This document shows, in pieces, positions 23,343 to 35,773 of a stretch of DNA of 64,000 nucleotides. This DNA comes from Cephalopachus bancanus (lineage: Eukaryota > Chordata > Mammalia > Primates > Tarsiidae). Where the stretch lies: the NCBI GenBank assembly GCA_027257055.1, contig JAPVLO010001001.1, forward strand, positions 303,933 through 367,932. Reading direction: 5' to 3'. Numbering within the stretch: position 1 is the stretch's first letter; each line of letters begins with the position of its first letter. The position numbers and the translations under genes are program-made. The notes beneath the pieces were generated by a model, which saw nothing but the letters and a program-made list of their open reading frames with translations, did not search any database and was not told the origin of the DNA.

Positions 23343-24290
23343 AATTCAGCAACAGCTCCTCCCAGTTCAGAAAAAGAGCCAGAGGGGCTATCCTGGGCCC
23401 CCGATAACTATAGGGGCAGCATTCCCCATGAATGCATTCATTTCTTTAAACCATCGCAGAGCTCATCTAAGCCACCCCAGTTAGCACAGGGATCAATCTC
23501 TGTTCCCCAACTGCAATGATATTAACCCTGGATGTCCTGGTAACCATAATCCTTTTAAAAAAAAGAGGGCTTTCTCCCAGAAAATAGTGGGGGTGATACT
23601 AGGCAGAAGCTCCATGCCTTAGTCAGCAATTTCCATTATTCCTGGAATGGGGGATTTGGATTACACAGGGGGGAAACCAGGTGCCTGTCCCTCCCCCTGA
23701 TAAAACTGTACAGTTTTACAAAGGTCAGAGAATAGCCCCTTTGCTGTTCCAGCCTTATCACAAATCATGTAAAACTTTAAATAACTTGCCTAGTGTTGAC
23801 TCTTGATTTGTCTCTTGCAATGTTGCTTTCTGAGTTCTGCAGATTACTAATTCTAGAACTTTAAAATCTTATATATTCAAGGAGTTAACATTAAAGACTT
23901 ATTGGATACTTGAGCTGATGCATCTTGCATTGCTGGGGAAAAATTGACCTGCCTTATGGTGTACTCACATAGCACCTTCGGACTCATAGGCATTGGTTGA
24001 GCACCCTCAGAGTCAAAAATTCTAAAATTTTAAAATTTGACTGAACATGAGACTAGCAATCTTTTTCAAATATGTCATTCTATCTATCCACTTTACATTA
24101 TGGGGAAGAGACATTCTTGCTCAAATGAGTATGCTTTAATATAGCCCTAATAACAACGTTTCAGCGCAAATGCTACAAATTGGCTATGATCCCTAAGGGA
24201 CTTGGAAAAACTGGACAGGGAATGCAGAAACGTGTCTAAGTTAATGAAAAGATAAGCTTAGCTGGTATTGACTACTCAAATTTATCCTAG
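23343..24290 (+). pseudogene. pro: pro remnant, unit 5
   Basis: dUTPase is heavily decayed in its C-terminal motif (about 23800-23825). The protease active site is interrupted by a stop in place of Gly (Asp-Thr-stop-Ala-Asp, 23905-23919). This is the one copy with a Trp codon instead of TGA shortly after the active site, near 23957. Confidence 0.84.
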
Positions 24291-25695
24291 GGGTCATAGT
24301 TCCCAAGAATGTTGTCCCTATCGTCTGGTAAGCTGACAAACCCGGGTTTTTGTGGAACAATTGCCCATGCACTCAGAAAAGATTAAGGCAGGCAAAAAAC
24401 TAGTCTAACGATAATCATAGTTGGGTCAAATAAAGCCTTCAACTATCCCCCTCTGAATGGCAACCAGTAGCCCTTGAAACACTCCTATTTTTGTCATTAA
24501 GAAAAAAATCTGGTAAATGGAGACTTTTACATGATTTGAGAGCTTCTAACGCTACTATGGTAGCCATGGGGGTGTTGCAGGCTGGATTGCTATTCCCTGT
24601 TGCTATACCTATTAACTTTACTATTGTAGTCATTGATTTACAGGATTTTTTCTTTACTATACTTTTAAGCCCAGAGGTTGTATACAATTTTCCTTTAGTT
24701 TACACTCTGAGAATTTAAAGCAACCATTTCAAAGATTTCAATGGAAAGTCCTGCCACAAGGAATGAAAACAATCCAACCTTGTGCCAGAAGTTTGTGGAC
24801 GCTGCTTTACAATGTATTAGAAGCCAATATCACAATCTCTATTTAATCCATTATATGGATGACCTATTGCTGCCCACGGAATTTGTGACCTTTTTAAAAG
24901 AATTTCTTAATGAAACTTTGACTGCTCTCATTGTTTGCTGTTTAAAAATTTCTTCTGAAAATTTCACTAATACTCCTTTCACATATCTTGACCATGTGTT
25001 AAACACACAAAAGGTAAGTCACCAACATTTATAATTACCAAAAGTTTACTTTGTGATATTTAATGATTTCCAAAAATTCTTGGGAGATATTAATTGGATT
25101 AAATCTAGTTTATATACCAGCACGGTAGATGTAAATTCTCTTTCAAAATTTTACAGGGGGGAAATTTTTTCACAATTCTGATATAATTCTCACATCGGAG
25201 ACCAGGAAGCCTTGTTCCTTATGGGAAAGGCTATTAAGTCTCAAGAAGTTAAAAGAGTAGATTGCCACCTACTTTATCACTTAATTATTCTGGCCATTCT
25301 CCACAATCCGACAGGATGTCTGTGGCGAGAAGGACCAATGGAATGGCTCCATCTGTCAGTAACCTCTTAAATAATATTGGATTCCTATCCCTAGTTAGTA
25401 GCTTTATTAACAACTAAGGGAGACAAAGAAATGTTGAATTGTTTGGACAGAATCTTCATAATATTGTTATTCCTTATGAGAGCCTTCAATTTCAAACTTT
25501 GTTTTAAACTAATTACGATTGACAATTTGCAAGAACTGATTATGGAAATCCTGCTTTAATTTATTCTCAAACCAAACGTTATTAATAATAATATTTTCCT
25601 ACAAAAGACACTCTTACCTTCCATTTGCTTTTAGGATATTTCAGTCTTAAATAATTATAAAGCTTTGTGCTTACGTCTTCTCACAAGTTTTTAAC
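24291..25695 (+). pseudogene. pol: pol remnant, unit 5
   Basis: Fingers open at 24491-24718; palm and thumb open at 24741-25034 in a shifted frame, with YMDD intact at 24852-24863. Thumb and connection contain frame slips between 25040 and 25390. The RNase H-like remnant runs to about 25690. Confidence 0.88.
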
Positions 25696-26520
25696 CATTA
25701 ACAGTCCAAGTCAGTGCAATCATAGAAAATATTGGTGGAATGAAATGCTGATGCCTGTAGGAGTTCACCCCAGTAAGTCACAAGAACTGCACCACCAATT
25801 AGTATAGCAATCTGTTCTCCTAATAACAGCAAAAAAGACTGGTTACTCATTCAGCAAGACACTAGGTCTAAAAAGTGTACAGAGTGTATCTATGGAACTA
25901 AAGTAAACTATTCCATACCTGTTTGAAAACTGTAATAAATAGTATTGGAAATAAGCAAATTGTTTAACCTTACTAAGTGAGGACCCTTGCTGCCCTGAAT
26001 CTCATTGTTTAGCCTGACCACTTGAGGGATATCATACATATAAAATAAGAGCTTGTTTACAATCTCCATATGTTTTTCTTGTATGGAATGAATATCACAT
26101 TGTAAAAATTAAACACCACAATGATATGTTCTATACCCTGTCAAAATTGTATTCTCAAAATTGTTTAACTGATGCTTATTATAATGATTTCCCATTCTTA
26201 AACTACATATTTGGTAGTCCAAGTGCAGCTGTCATCTCGATGGAATGATAAATGATAAATATGTTTTACAAAGATTGTTTGAGATTAACTCTGTTTTGGA
26301 GAAGAGATATAAAAGATTTCTAGTTACTTGTGTCTGTTGAATTACAGCCCTAAAACCTATGGATACTTCAGTAACAGTTCCACCTGTGGCTCTAGCTCAG
26401 GAAGTTTACACATCTACTTGTGCTAATTAGTAAATTAAGAATGTTTTTATAGCCTTAGCTACCCATGAGAGAGTTAATTACAAGCTGGATAGCAGAATTA
26501 ATACCTTGCAAGTAGTATTT
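25696..26520 (+). pseudogene. env: env remnant, unit 5, truncated inside TM
   Basis: Surface segments carry several indels. The furin-type site is RYKR at 26305-26316. TM runs only to about 26520 (AAGTAGTATTT) and is then joined abruptly to dUTPase sequence. The rest of TM, the next LTR and the next gag are missing. Confidence 0.86.
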
Positions 26521-27258
26521 CCCAAACCTTATAGGAGTAAAGGGCCTTCTCCCAGAATAAATACTGGTAGTAATACTAGGCTTTTTGTCTTAGCCATGAA
26601 TTTCCAATATTCCTGGAGTGGTGGATTTGGATTACACAGGAGGAATTCAGGTGCTTCTCGCTCCTCCTAATAAAATTTACAGTTTTACAAAGTCAGAGCA
26701 TAGCTCAGTTGCTGCACCAGCCTTATCACAAAGCACATAAAACTTTAAATAACTTGTTTAGTGGTGACTCTGGATTTGGCTCTAGAGACGTTGCTTTTGG
26801 TGTTCTGGAGATTACTAATTGTAGAACTTTAAAACATTACATATTCAAGGAGTTAACATTAAAGGCTTATTGGATACAGGAGCTGATGTATCTTGCATTT
26901 CTGGAAAAGATTGGCCTGCTTCATGATCTACTCAAATAGCACCTTCAGGACTCACAGGCATTAGTCGAGCACACTCAGTACTTAAAAGCTTTAAAATTTT
27001 AAATTGGACAGACAATGAGAATTTTAGAACTTTTTGTCCATATGTCATTCCATCTATTCCCTTTACATTATGGGGAAGAGACATTCATGCTCGATGTGCA
27101 TTCTTTTCTATAGCCCTAATAACAAAGTTTCAGCACAAATGCTACATATGGGCTATGATCCCTTTAATGTACTTGCAAAAATGGACAGGGAATGCAGAAC
27201 CTATCCAATTTATTGAAAAAACAGAGTTGGTATTGAATACCCAAATTTATCCTAGGGG
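26521..27258 (+). pseudogene. pro: pro remnant, unit 6 (5' truncated dUTPase, protease)
   Basis: Begins within the N-terminal third of dUTPase at a recombination junction; no LTR, leader or gag precede it. The dUTPase C-terminal part is open at 26709-26939. The active site DTGAD is intact at 26873-26887. The G-patch-like tail near 27150-27195 has lost a base. Confidence 0.87.
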
Positions 27259-28705
27259 CCATTGTTACCAAGATTGCGGAGCCTACCACCTGTTTAGGTG
27301 ATGAACCGGTTTATGTGGAACTAAGGTCCATGTACACAGAAAAGGTAAAGGCAGCCAAAAAACTAGTCTAACAACAATTAGTGGCGTGTCGTATAAAGCC
27401 TTCTACCATCCCCTCTGAATGGCAACCACTAACCCTTGAAACACTGCTATTTTTGCCATTAAGAAAAAATCTGGATAATGGAGACTTTTACAGGATTTGA
27501 GAGCCTTTAACGCTACTATGGAAGCCATGGAAGTGTTGTAGCCTGGATTGCTATCACCAGTCGCTATACCTGTCAACTTGTATATTGTAGTCATTGATTT
27601 ACAGGATTTTTCTTTACTATACTCTTTAGCCCAGAGGATTGTAAACAATTTTTCTTTAGCTTACTCTCCGAGAATTTAAAGCAACAATTTCAAAGATTTC
27701 AATGGAAAGTCCTGCCACAAAAAATGAAAACAGCCCTACCTTGTGCCAGAATTATGTGGACACTGCTTTACAGTGTATTAGAAGCCAATATCCTAATCTC
27801 CATTTAATACATTATATGGATGACACTGTGCTGGCTCACAGAAATAGTGCCTATTTACATGAATTTCTTAATGAAAGTGTGACTGCTCTCACTGATTGCA
27901 GTTTAAAAATTTCTCCTGAAAAATTTCAAACCAATCCTTCTTTCACATATCTTGACCATGTGTTAAACAAAAGGTAAGTCACCAACTTTTACAGTTATGA
28001 AAAGATCACTTGGTATATTTAATGATTTCCAAATATTGTTAGAGATATTAACAAATATTGTTGGAATATTAACAAATATTTCTGGAGATATTAATCGGAT
28101 TAAATCTTATTTACATATCACCACGGTAGACATAAATCCTTTGTTCAATATTTTACAGGGGGATTTTTCTCCCAATTCTGACAGAATTCTCACATCAGAG
28201 ACAAATGAAGTCTTGTCCGTTGTGGAAAAGGCTATTGAGTCTCAAAATATTAAAAGAGTTGATTCCCACCTAACTTAGGACTTAATTATTCTGGCCACTC
28301 TCTACAACCCCACAGAATGTCTGCAGCAAGAAGGAACAATGGAATGGCTGCATCTGTCAGTAAGCTCTAAAATAATATTGAATTTCTATCCCTAGTTAGT
28401 AGGTTGATTAATAACTAAAGGAAAACAAAGAAGTGTTGAATTGTTTGGACAGGATCTTTGTAATATTGTTATTCCTTATGAGACCCTTCAATTTCAAACT
28501 TTGTTTTAAACTAGTTACGATTGAAAATTTACATGAACTGATTATGGGAAACATGCTTTATTTTAGGCTCAAGCAAAACATGTTCTTAATAATAATGTTT
28601 TCCTACGAAAGACACTCTTACACACCTCCCATTTGCTTTTTAGCATAATTCAGCCTTTCATAACCTTAAAGCTTCGTGCTTATGTCTTCTATCAAGTTTT
28701 TAACC
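27259..28705 (+). pseudogene. pol: pol remnant, unit 6
   Basis: YMDD is intact at 27813-27824 within an open stretch 27702-27977. The thumb contains a 42-base in-frame expansion made of two 21-base repeats (28045-28086), so 27997-28278 still reads open. Connection extends to about 28400, followed by the RNase H-like remnant (28433-28648 open). Confidence 0.89.
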
Positions 28706-30256
28706 ATTAACAGTCCAACTCAGTGCAATCATAGAAAATGTTGGTGGATGGAAATCCCTGTAGGAGTTGATCCCAGTTTAGCCATAGAATTGTACTAGCT
28801 ATTACTATAGCAATCTCTTCTCTTAATAACAGCAAAATAGTCTGGCTGCACCTCCACCAAAACACTAGGTATCCAAAGTGGAGAGAGTGCATCTATGGAT
28901 TTAAAGTAAACTATTCCATACCTGTTGAAAAACTATAGGAAATACTATTGGAAATAAATGAATTTATTAAACTTACTTATGGAGGACCCTTGCTGCCCTG
29001 AATCTCATTGTTTTTGCCCGGCCACTTGGAGGATTTCTTACCTATAAAATAAGATTTTTACAATCTCCATATGGCTTTTTTTTGTATGGAATGAAAATCA
29101 CATTGTTAATATTAATCACAGCAATGATATGTATTCTATACCCTGTCAAAATTGTGTTCTCACAAATTGTTTAACTGATGCTTATTATAAAGGTTTTCTG
29201 ATTCTTAAACAAACCCCATACTTGGTAGTCCCAGTGCAGTTGTCATATACCTGGAATGATAAATATGATTTAGAAAGATTGTATGAGATTAACTCTATTT
29301 TGGAGAATAGATATAAAAGATTTCTAGTTACTTGTGTCTTTGGAATTATAACCCTAAAACCTATGACTACTTTGGTAACAGTTTCTCCTGTGGCTCTAGC
29401 TCAGGAAGTTTACACGTCTTCTTTTGGTAATTAGTTTTTTTTGTTTTTGTTTTTATTTTTTTGAGATGGAGTCTCACTCTGTCACCCAGACTGGAGTGCA
29501 GTGGCCGCTTCCGGCCACCGCAACCTCGACCTGCTGGGCTCCGGCGATCCTTCCACCTCAGCCTTCTGAGTAGCTGGAATTACAGGCATGCGCTACCACG
29601 CCTGGCTGATTTTGTTATTTATTGTAGAGATGAGGTCTCACTGCCCAGGCGGGTCTTGAACCCATGGGCTCAGGCAATCCACTCACCTCAGCCTCCCAAA
29701 GGTGCAGGATTACAGGCTGAGCCACCGAGCCTGGCTTAATTAGTTAATTAAGAATGTTTTGGAGCCTTAACTACCCAAGATGTTATTGATTAGAAACTGG
29801 AGAGCAGAGTTAATGCCTTTCTAGTATCATTTCTAACTGTAGGACAAGAACTTGTGTTCTTAAAAATAAGGTTGGCTCTTCAATGTCACTCTGAGTTTAA
29901 AGGTCTTTGCCTCACTCCTTTAAAGGTAAATAAATCTGTCCACACATGGGACAAGATAAAAACATGTTCTTGTAATTTGCAATCATTTGCACTTGAGTTT
30001 ATACCTTACTAAATTTAACCAAGAAATCCTAAACTGTATGGTTGCTGAAATCAATTCCAGTCTACTGATTTGGCCCTTTGTACATTTAATCATATTTCTT
30101 TATTCATTAATAAAAATCTTTGATGTCTATATTCATCAATGTTGGAATTTGTGGAGTAGATATACTTTTGTTGCTTTGTCTACTTCCTATCACCTTCAGA
30201 GTGCTAAAGAAGAGCATATCTGTGCTCCACACGGAGTTCCAGCGTTTTTTCCTTAA
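28706..30256 (+). pseudogene. env: env remnant, unit 6, with Alu insertion
   Basis: The C-terminal surface part, furin-type RYKR (29309-29320) and fusion-peptide region are open together at 29129-29434, one of the longest env frames in the window. An Alu sits just after the fusion-peptide region. TM continues from 29746 to the cytoplasmic tail at about 30256, open only from 29987. Confidence 0.87.
29437..29736 (-). mobile_element. Alu in env of unit 6
   Basis: Dimeric element on the minus strand with a mixed T/G-rich start at 29437-29463. The target duplication TAATTAGTT flanks it at 29428-29436 and 29737-29745. Confidence 0.96.
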
Positions 30257-30274
30257 AAGTAAAAAACGGGGAGA

Positions 30275-31520
30275 AATTGGCAGCTGTCCACAAAGGCCTA
30301 CTGAGGGTTAGGGATCAGGGAGAACAATGGAACCCGAAACCACTAGGATGCATTCAGGAGCTGTTCACTCCATTCCTTCTCCCGTTTTCCACTTGAAACA
30401 AACAACCAGGAACACCTATTGCTGGCTCTAACAAAGGACTCTGAAAGCGCAACAAACACAGCTGACTTCGGAGTCTGTGTTTCCATATTCCCTGTTTATT
30501 TTTTTAAGCATAATTTTGAGTCACATTAGGAGACAGTGCATGCCACAGCTCTCTTGATCTCATTTTAGAAATGTATACATATAGGTCTAAGAAATAGTTT
30601 ATAAAGATTAAGAAAATTTAAGTAGTCATTTTCTTTTAGAAGTATGATTAGTGCAGTTTAATTTAGGGAGGCCAGTGAGGTTTGAATTAGGCCAGCTGGT
30701 GCTACGAGAGTGTAACCATAGCAGCAATAGTTTTAATAAAATCTAGTTTTTTTTTTTTGAGTTGGAGTCTCACTCTGTCGCCCAGACTGGAGTGCAGTGG
30801 CCGCTTCCGGCCACCTCAGCCTCGACCTGCTGGGCTCCGACGATCCTTCCACCTCAGCCTTCGGAGTGACCAGAATTACAGGCATGCACTATCACGCCCG
30901 GCTGATTTTTTTGATTTATTGTGGAGATGAGGTCTCGCTGCCCAGGTGGGTCTCGAACCCGCGGGCTCAGGCAATCCACTCACCTCAGCCTTCCAAAGGC
31001 GCGGGATCACAGGCAGAGCCACCGAGCCCAGCTAAAATATAGTTTTAATTAGTAAACATATTTGTACTTAATAATTGACCATGGTGGTTTCTGGTTTAGA
31101 CGTTGAGTGAAGTTAATTCAAGGTGATGTATTTGTAATACAATTACAGGCAGACAAGAAACAAGTTTGGGGAACATTGAGGTAGCATAAGATACAAAAAG
31201 AAAATTAGTGTTTGTTCCTCCACATGTTCTTCCTTATATTCTTCTTTATGTATGTAAAACATTTGCTTTAGAGTGGGGGGTGTCCTTTGTTCACCTAGAC
31301 CTCTTCATGTGAAAGGCACATGCTACCATTTTTTCCCATGATGATAACTTTGCAGAGTTTTGGGATAAAAGTCCTGGGATTACACCTATTCAAAGGCTTC
31401 TACTTACTAACCAGGAGTCCAGTCCCTTTCTCTCTCTCCAGTGTCTTCTTTCTTTTGTAAATCGCCAACACAGTCATAATTGAAAGGGAACACAGAACCT
31501 TGCAGGGCAGGATGCCCACA
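30275..31520 (+). repeat. LTR of unit 7, interrupted by an Alu
   Basis: Spans 1246 bp including an Alu in U3; without Alu and duplication it is about 950 bp. The first two bases have decayed (AATTGGCAGC). It ends in an intact GCCCACA. Confidence 0.93.
30751..31032 (-). mobile_element. Alu in the LTR of unit 7
   Basis: Minus-strand dimer. The target duplications TAAAATCTAGTTTT (30737-30750) and TAAAATATAGTTTT (31033-31046) are 14 bases with one mismatch. The insertion splits the AATAAAA word in U3. Confidence 0.96.
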
Positions 31521-31522
31521 AC

Positions 31523-31540
31523 TGGCGCCTAAACCCGGGG
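31523..31540 (+). other. Primer-binding site, best preserved copy (unit 7)
   Basis: TGGCGCCTAAACCCGGGG lies two bases after the LTR end. It resembles the lysine tRNA primer sites used by betaretroviruses. It is the only copy with TGG; seven of the ten copies read TAG and two (units 4 and 10) read AAG. Which lysine isoacceptor is meant cannot be settled by eye. Confidence 0.75.
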
Positions 31541-31677
31541 CCCTGGTAAGATAAGCTTTTTCTAGTTTGAGGAGGGCTAGGAACTTATCCAAAGGTGCTG
31601 CAGACCCTTCTGTAGAGACAGTCAGAAAAAAGATGGGTAAGGATTACTCTTTGTAATGCCAGACCCATGACATAACC

Positions 31678-32555
31678 ATGGACCAGGGCGAATCTAGGGA
31701 CAAAAAAAATTCATCAGTATAGTAAACAATACATTGTCTAAACGTGTAACTAAGCTTTCTTCTAATAATCTAGCCCTCTTTTTGCATTTTGTTTAGAAAA
31801 GTATCTTTTTCTTAGGACGTTATGGTAGATTTGGATACGTGGGTCAAAATTGGGGTAAAACTAAAATTGTATTACACAGAGCATGGTCCTGAGAAAGTGC
31901 CATCTGATGCTTTGCCTTGTGCAAATTAATTAAAGATGCTTTACATCCACAGAAGGATTATGAGAAAATTTTTTCCAAAAGGCCAATAATGATGATGATG
32001 AAGAAGAAGAACATTTTCACCAATGGTTGGGTACCCCATTAACATGATGACAAGTTATCTTCAAAAAATAGGCTGAATTGGTTGTGTAGTCATAAAATAT
32101 CATGAGAAGAAATATCCTAATAATGTTACTGCACCTCTTTCTAAGATTTTCCTTTAAGGGTTGTGCATAGTGAAATAAAGCCTTGACCTAGTTACACTTT
32201 TCCTTTTCTTAAAGGGTTCAGGGAGCTAGAGCTATAATAAGGAAAATATATAAGTAAGATAAAAGTAATATAAATAAAAAAGGAATACAAATAATATATA
32301 TATATATAAGCAAAATATAAGGAATTCAAACACAAGTAAGAATCAAAAGAATATCTCATTACACTCTTGCTTGAATTGTGTGGACATTCAGACATTTTAT
32401 TATAATCTGTTTTGCTAAGCAAGGTATGGCTACTTTACAAGGAATACCGTCACCAACTATTGGGCTACCCGACCAAAAACACTGTATCTTAAAGGTGAAA
32501 AGGCTGTCATTGTGTAAAGATGTCAATGTAAATTTTACAGGAATGGCATGCTCTT
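31678..32555 (+). pseudogene. gag: gag remnant, unit 7
   Basis: ATG at 31678, codon 2 Asp. The acidic run has three GAT followed by three GAA codons near 31988-32008. The spacer at about 32240-32335 is shorter and includes a TATATATATATA run. The nucleocapsid remnant is at about 32368-32555. Confidence 0.81.
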
Positions 32556-33402
32556 AATTCAGCAACAAGTCATCCCTGTTCAGGGAAAGAGTCAGAGGGG
32601 CTGGCCCTGTAACCAGATATCAGTAGAGGCAGCTTCCACCATGAATGCATTCATTCCTTTAATCCATTGGAAAGCTCATCTGAGCCACCCCAGTTAGCAC
32701 AGGACTCAACCTCTGTTCCCCATCTGCAATAATATTAACCTCGGATTTCCCAGTAATCCCAAACCTTATATAACTAAAGGGCCCTCTTCCAGAAAACATA
32801 CAGTGAGTAATACTAGGCAGATGCTCCTTGTCTTAGTTAGAAATTTCCCTATTTCCTGAAGTGGTGAATTTTGGATTACACAGGAGGAATCCAGGTGCTT
32901 GTTGATCCCCCTAATAAAACTGTACAGTTTTACAAAGGTCAGAGAATAGCACAGTTGCTGCTCCAGCCTTATCACAAAGCACATAAAACTTTAAATAACT
33001 TGCCTATTCTTGACTCTGGATTTGGCTTTAGTGTTGTTGCTTTTGGTTTTCTGGAGATTACTAATTCTAGATTTTTAAAACCTTATATATTCAAGGAGTT
33101 AACATTAAAGCCTTATTGGATACAGAGGCCGATGTATCTTGCATTTCTGGGAAAGATGGGCCTGCTTCATGATGTACTCAAATAACACCTTCGGGACTGA
33201 CAGGCATTGGTCGAGCACCCTCATTAGTCAAAAGCTTTAACATTTAAATAGCCCTAATAACAAAGTTTCAGCACAAATTCTACAAATGGGCTATGATTCC
33301 TAAAAGAAACTTAGCAAAAATTGACATGGAATGGAGGAACCTGTCCAAGGCAATTAAAAGACAATCAGAGGTGGTATTGCATACTCAAATTCATCCTAGG
33401 GG
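32556..33402 (+). pseudogene. pro: pro remnant, unit 7, ends at a recombination junction
   Basis: dUTPase C-terminal half open at 32871-33185. The active site reads DTEAD at 33119-33133 (Gly to Glu). About 110 bases including the GRD-type element are deleted near 33245. The sequence stops after the G-patch-like tail at about 33402, where it joins U5 of an LTR; this unit has no pol or env. Confidence 0.87.
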
Positions 33403-33486
33403 CCAGTCGCTTTCTCTCTCTCCAATGTCGCCAATTCAGTCACACCTGAAGGGGAACACAGAACCTTGCAGGGCAGGATCCCCGCA
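33403..33486 (+). repeat. LTR fragment (U5 end only), start of unit 8
   Basis: 84 bp matching the last part of the other LTRs, from the pyrimidine-rich CTTTCTCTCTCTCC to CCCGCA. A primer-site remnant follows at 33489-33506, and the donor AAAGGTAAGC near 33513-33522. Breakpoint shares CCA with both parents. Confidence 0.9.
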
Positions 33487-33643
33487 ACTAGTGCCTAAAA
33501 CTAAGGCCTTGGAAAGGTAAGCTTTTTCTAGTTTCAGGAGGGTTAGGAACTTATCCAAGGGTGCTGCAGACCCTTCTATAGAGACAGCTAGAGAGAAGAT
33601 GGGTAAGTATTACTTTTTATAACACCAGACTCATGACACAACC

Positions 33644-34530
33644 ATGGGCTAGGGTGAACTAAGGAACAACAATGTTCATTACTATAGTAAAGATTATGTT
33701 GTCTAAACGTGGAATTAAGTTTTCTTCTAATAATCTAGCCCTCTCTTTTCATTTTGTGCAGAAAATTATTGCTTCCTGAGGACAATATGGTCGATTTGGA
33801 TACCTAGGCCAAATTTCGGGTAAAAATAAAACTGTATTACACAGAGCATGGTCCTGAGAAAGAGCCACCTGATGTTTGCCTTGTGCAAATTAATTAAAGA
33901 TGCGTTAAATCCACAGCAGGTTTATGAGAAATTTCCTTCCAAAAAGGCCAATAATGATAATGATGAAGAAATTATTCGCCACTGCTTTGGCACTCCCTTT
34001 ACATGATGACAAGTTATCTTCACAAAATAAGGCTGAATTGGTGGTGCAGTCATAAAATATCATGAATAGAAATATCCTAATAATGTTACAGCACCTCTCT
34101 ATATGAATTTGCTTAAGGGTTGAGCATACAGAAATTAAACATTGACCAGTTACACTTTTCCTTTTCTTAATGGATTCAGGGAGCTGGAGGTGTAATTAGC
34201 AAAATATATAAGTAATATATAAGTAATATAAGTAAAATAAGGAAGATAAGGAATTAAAATAATAGATATAAGCAATATATAAATAATTCAAACACAAGTA
34301 AATAAGAAATAAGCAAAAGAATATCTCATTACACTCTTGCTTGAATTGTGTGGCAATTCGGACAATTTATTACGATCTATCTGGCTAAGCAAGGTATGGT
34401 TACTTTACAGGGCACACCATCATCATCTATTGGGGCTACTCGATCAAAAACACTGTGTGCTAAATGTCAAAAAGACTGTCATTGAGAGACGAGTGTCAGT
34501 CTAAATTTTACAGAAATGGCAATTCATTAA
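33644..34530 (+). pseudogene. gag: gag remnant, unit 8
   Basis: ATG at 33644 keeps Gly as codon 2, but codon 3 is a TAG stop. The acidic run is broken (GATAATGATGAAGAA) near 33955-33970. Spacer about 34195-34320. In this copy the last Cys of the second zinc knuckle falls in an open stretch, 34464-34670. Confidence 0.82.
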
Positions 34531-35773
34531 TTCATCAACAGGTCATTCTGGTTCAGGGAAAGAGTCAGATGGGCTGGCCCTGTAACCAGATATCAATAGG
34601 AGCAGCTGCTAACATGAATGCTTTCATTCCTTTAATCCATCGCAGAGCTCATCTGATCCACCCCAGTTAGTGCAGGAAGCAACCTCTGTTCCCCAACTGC
34701 AATAATATAAACCCAGGATTTCCCAGTAACGCCAAAACTTATAGGAGAAAAGGGACCTCTCCCAGAAAAAATACTATGAGTAATCCTAGGAGCAGGTCCT
34801 TGACTTAGCCAGGAATTTCCATTATACCTGGAGTGGTGGATTTGGATTACACTGGGGGAATCCTGGTGCTTGTCGCTCCCCCTAATAAAACTGTACAGTT
34901 TTTAAAAATCCGAGAATAGGCCAGTTGCTGCTCTAGCCTTATCACAAAGCACGTAAAACTTAAAATAACTTGTGTAGTGATGACTCTGGATTTTGCTCTA
35001 GCGATGTTGTTTTTTGGGTTCTGGAGATTACTAATTCTAGGCCTTTAAAATACATATTCAAGCCAGGCTCGGTGGCTCAGCCTGTAATCCCATGCCTTTG
35101 GGAGGCTGAGATGAGTGGATTGCCTGAGCCCGCGGGTTCGAGACCTGCCTGGGCAGCAAGACCTCATCTCTACAATAAATCAAAAAATCAGCCGGGCTTG
35201 GTAGCACATGCCTGTAATTCCAGCTACTTGGAAGGCTGAGCTACTTGAAGGATCGCCGAAGCCCAGCAGGCAAGGCTGCGGTGGCCAGGAGTGGCCACTG
35301 CACTCCAGTCTGGGTGACAGAGTGAGACTCCAACTCAAAAAAAAAAAAAACATATTCAAGGAGTTAACATTAAAGGTTTATTGGATACAGGAACCTACGT
35401 ATCTTGCATTTTTGGGAAAGATTGAACTGCTTCATGATCTACTTAAATAGCACCTTTGGGACTTGTAGGCATTGGTCGAGCACCCTCAGAAGTTAAAAGC
35501 TCTAAAATTTAAAATTGGACAGATCATGAGACTTTAGTAAACTTTTACCAATATATTATTCCATCTATCCCCTTTACATTATGGGAAAGAGACATTCATG
35601 TTCAAATGTGCATGCTTTTATATAGCACTAACAACAAAGTTAGAGCACAAATGCTACAAATGGGCTATGATCCCTTTAATGGACTTGGTAAAAATGGACA
35701 GGGAATGCAGGAACCTGTCCAAGTTAGTGAAAAGACAAGCAGAGCTGGTGTTGCATACTCAAATTTATCCTAG
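34531..35773 (+). pseudogene. pro: pro remnant, unit 8, with Alu insertion
   Basis: dUTPase lies at about 34715-35020. An Alu separates it from the protease. The active site reads DTGTY at 35384-35398. The protease body and G-patch-like tail extend to 35773, with stretches open at 35598-35819 in a neighbouring frame. Confidence 0.87.
35063..35349 (+). mobile_element. Alu in pro of unit 8
   Basis: One of only two plus-strand Alus here; an A-tail of about 13 ends it. Target duplication ACATATTCAAG at 35052-35062 and 35350-35360. The right arm carries a local rearrangement around 35238-35275. Confidence 0.96.
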
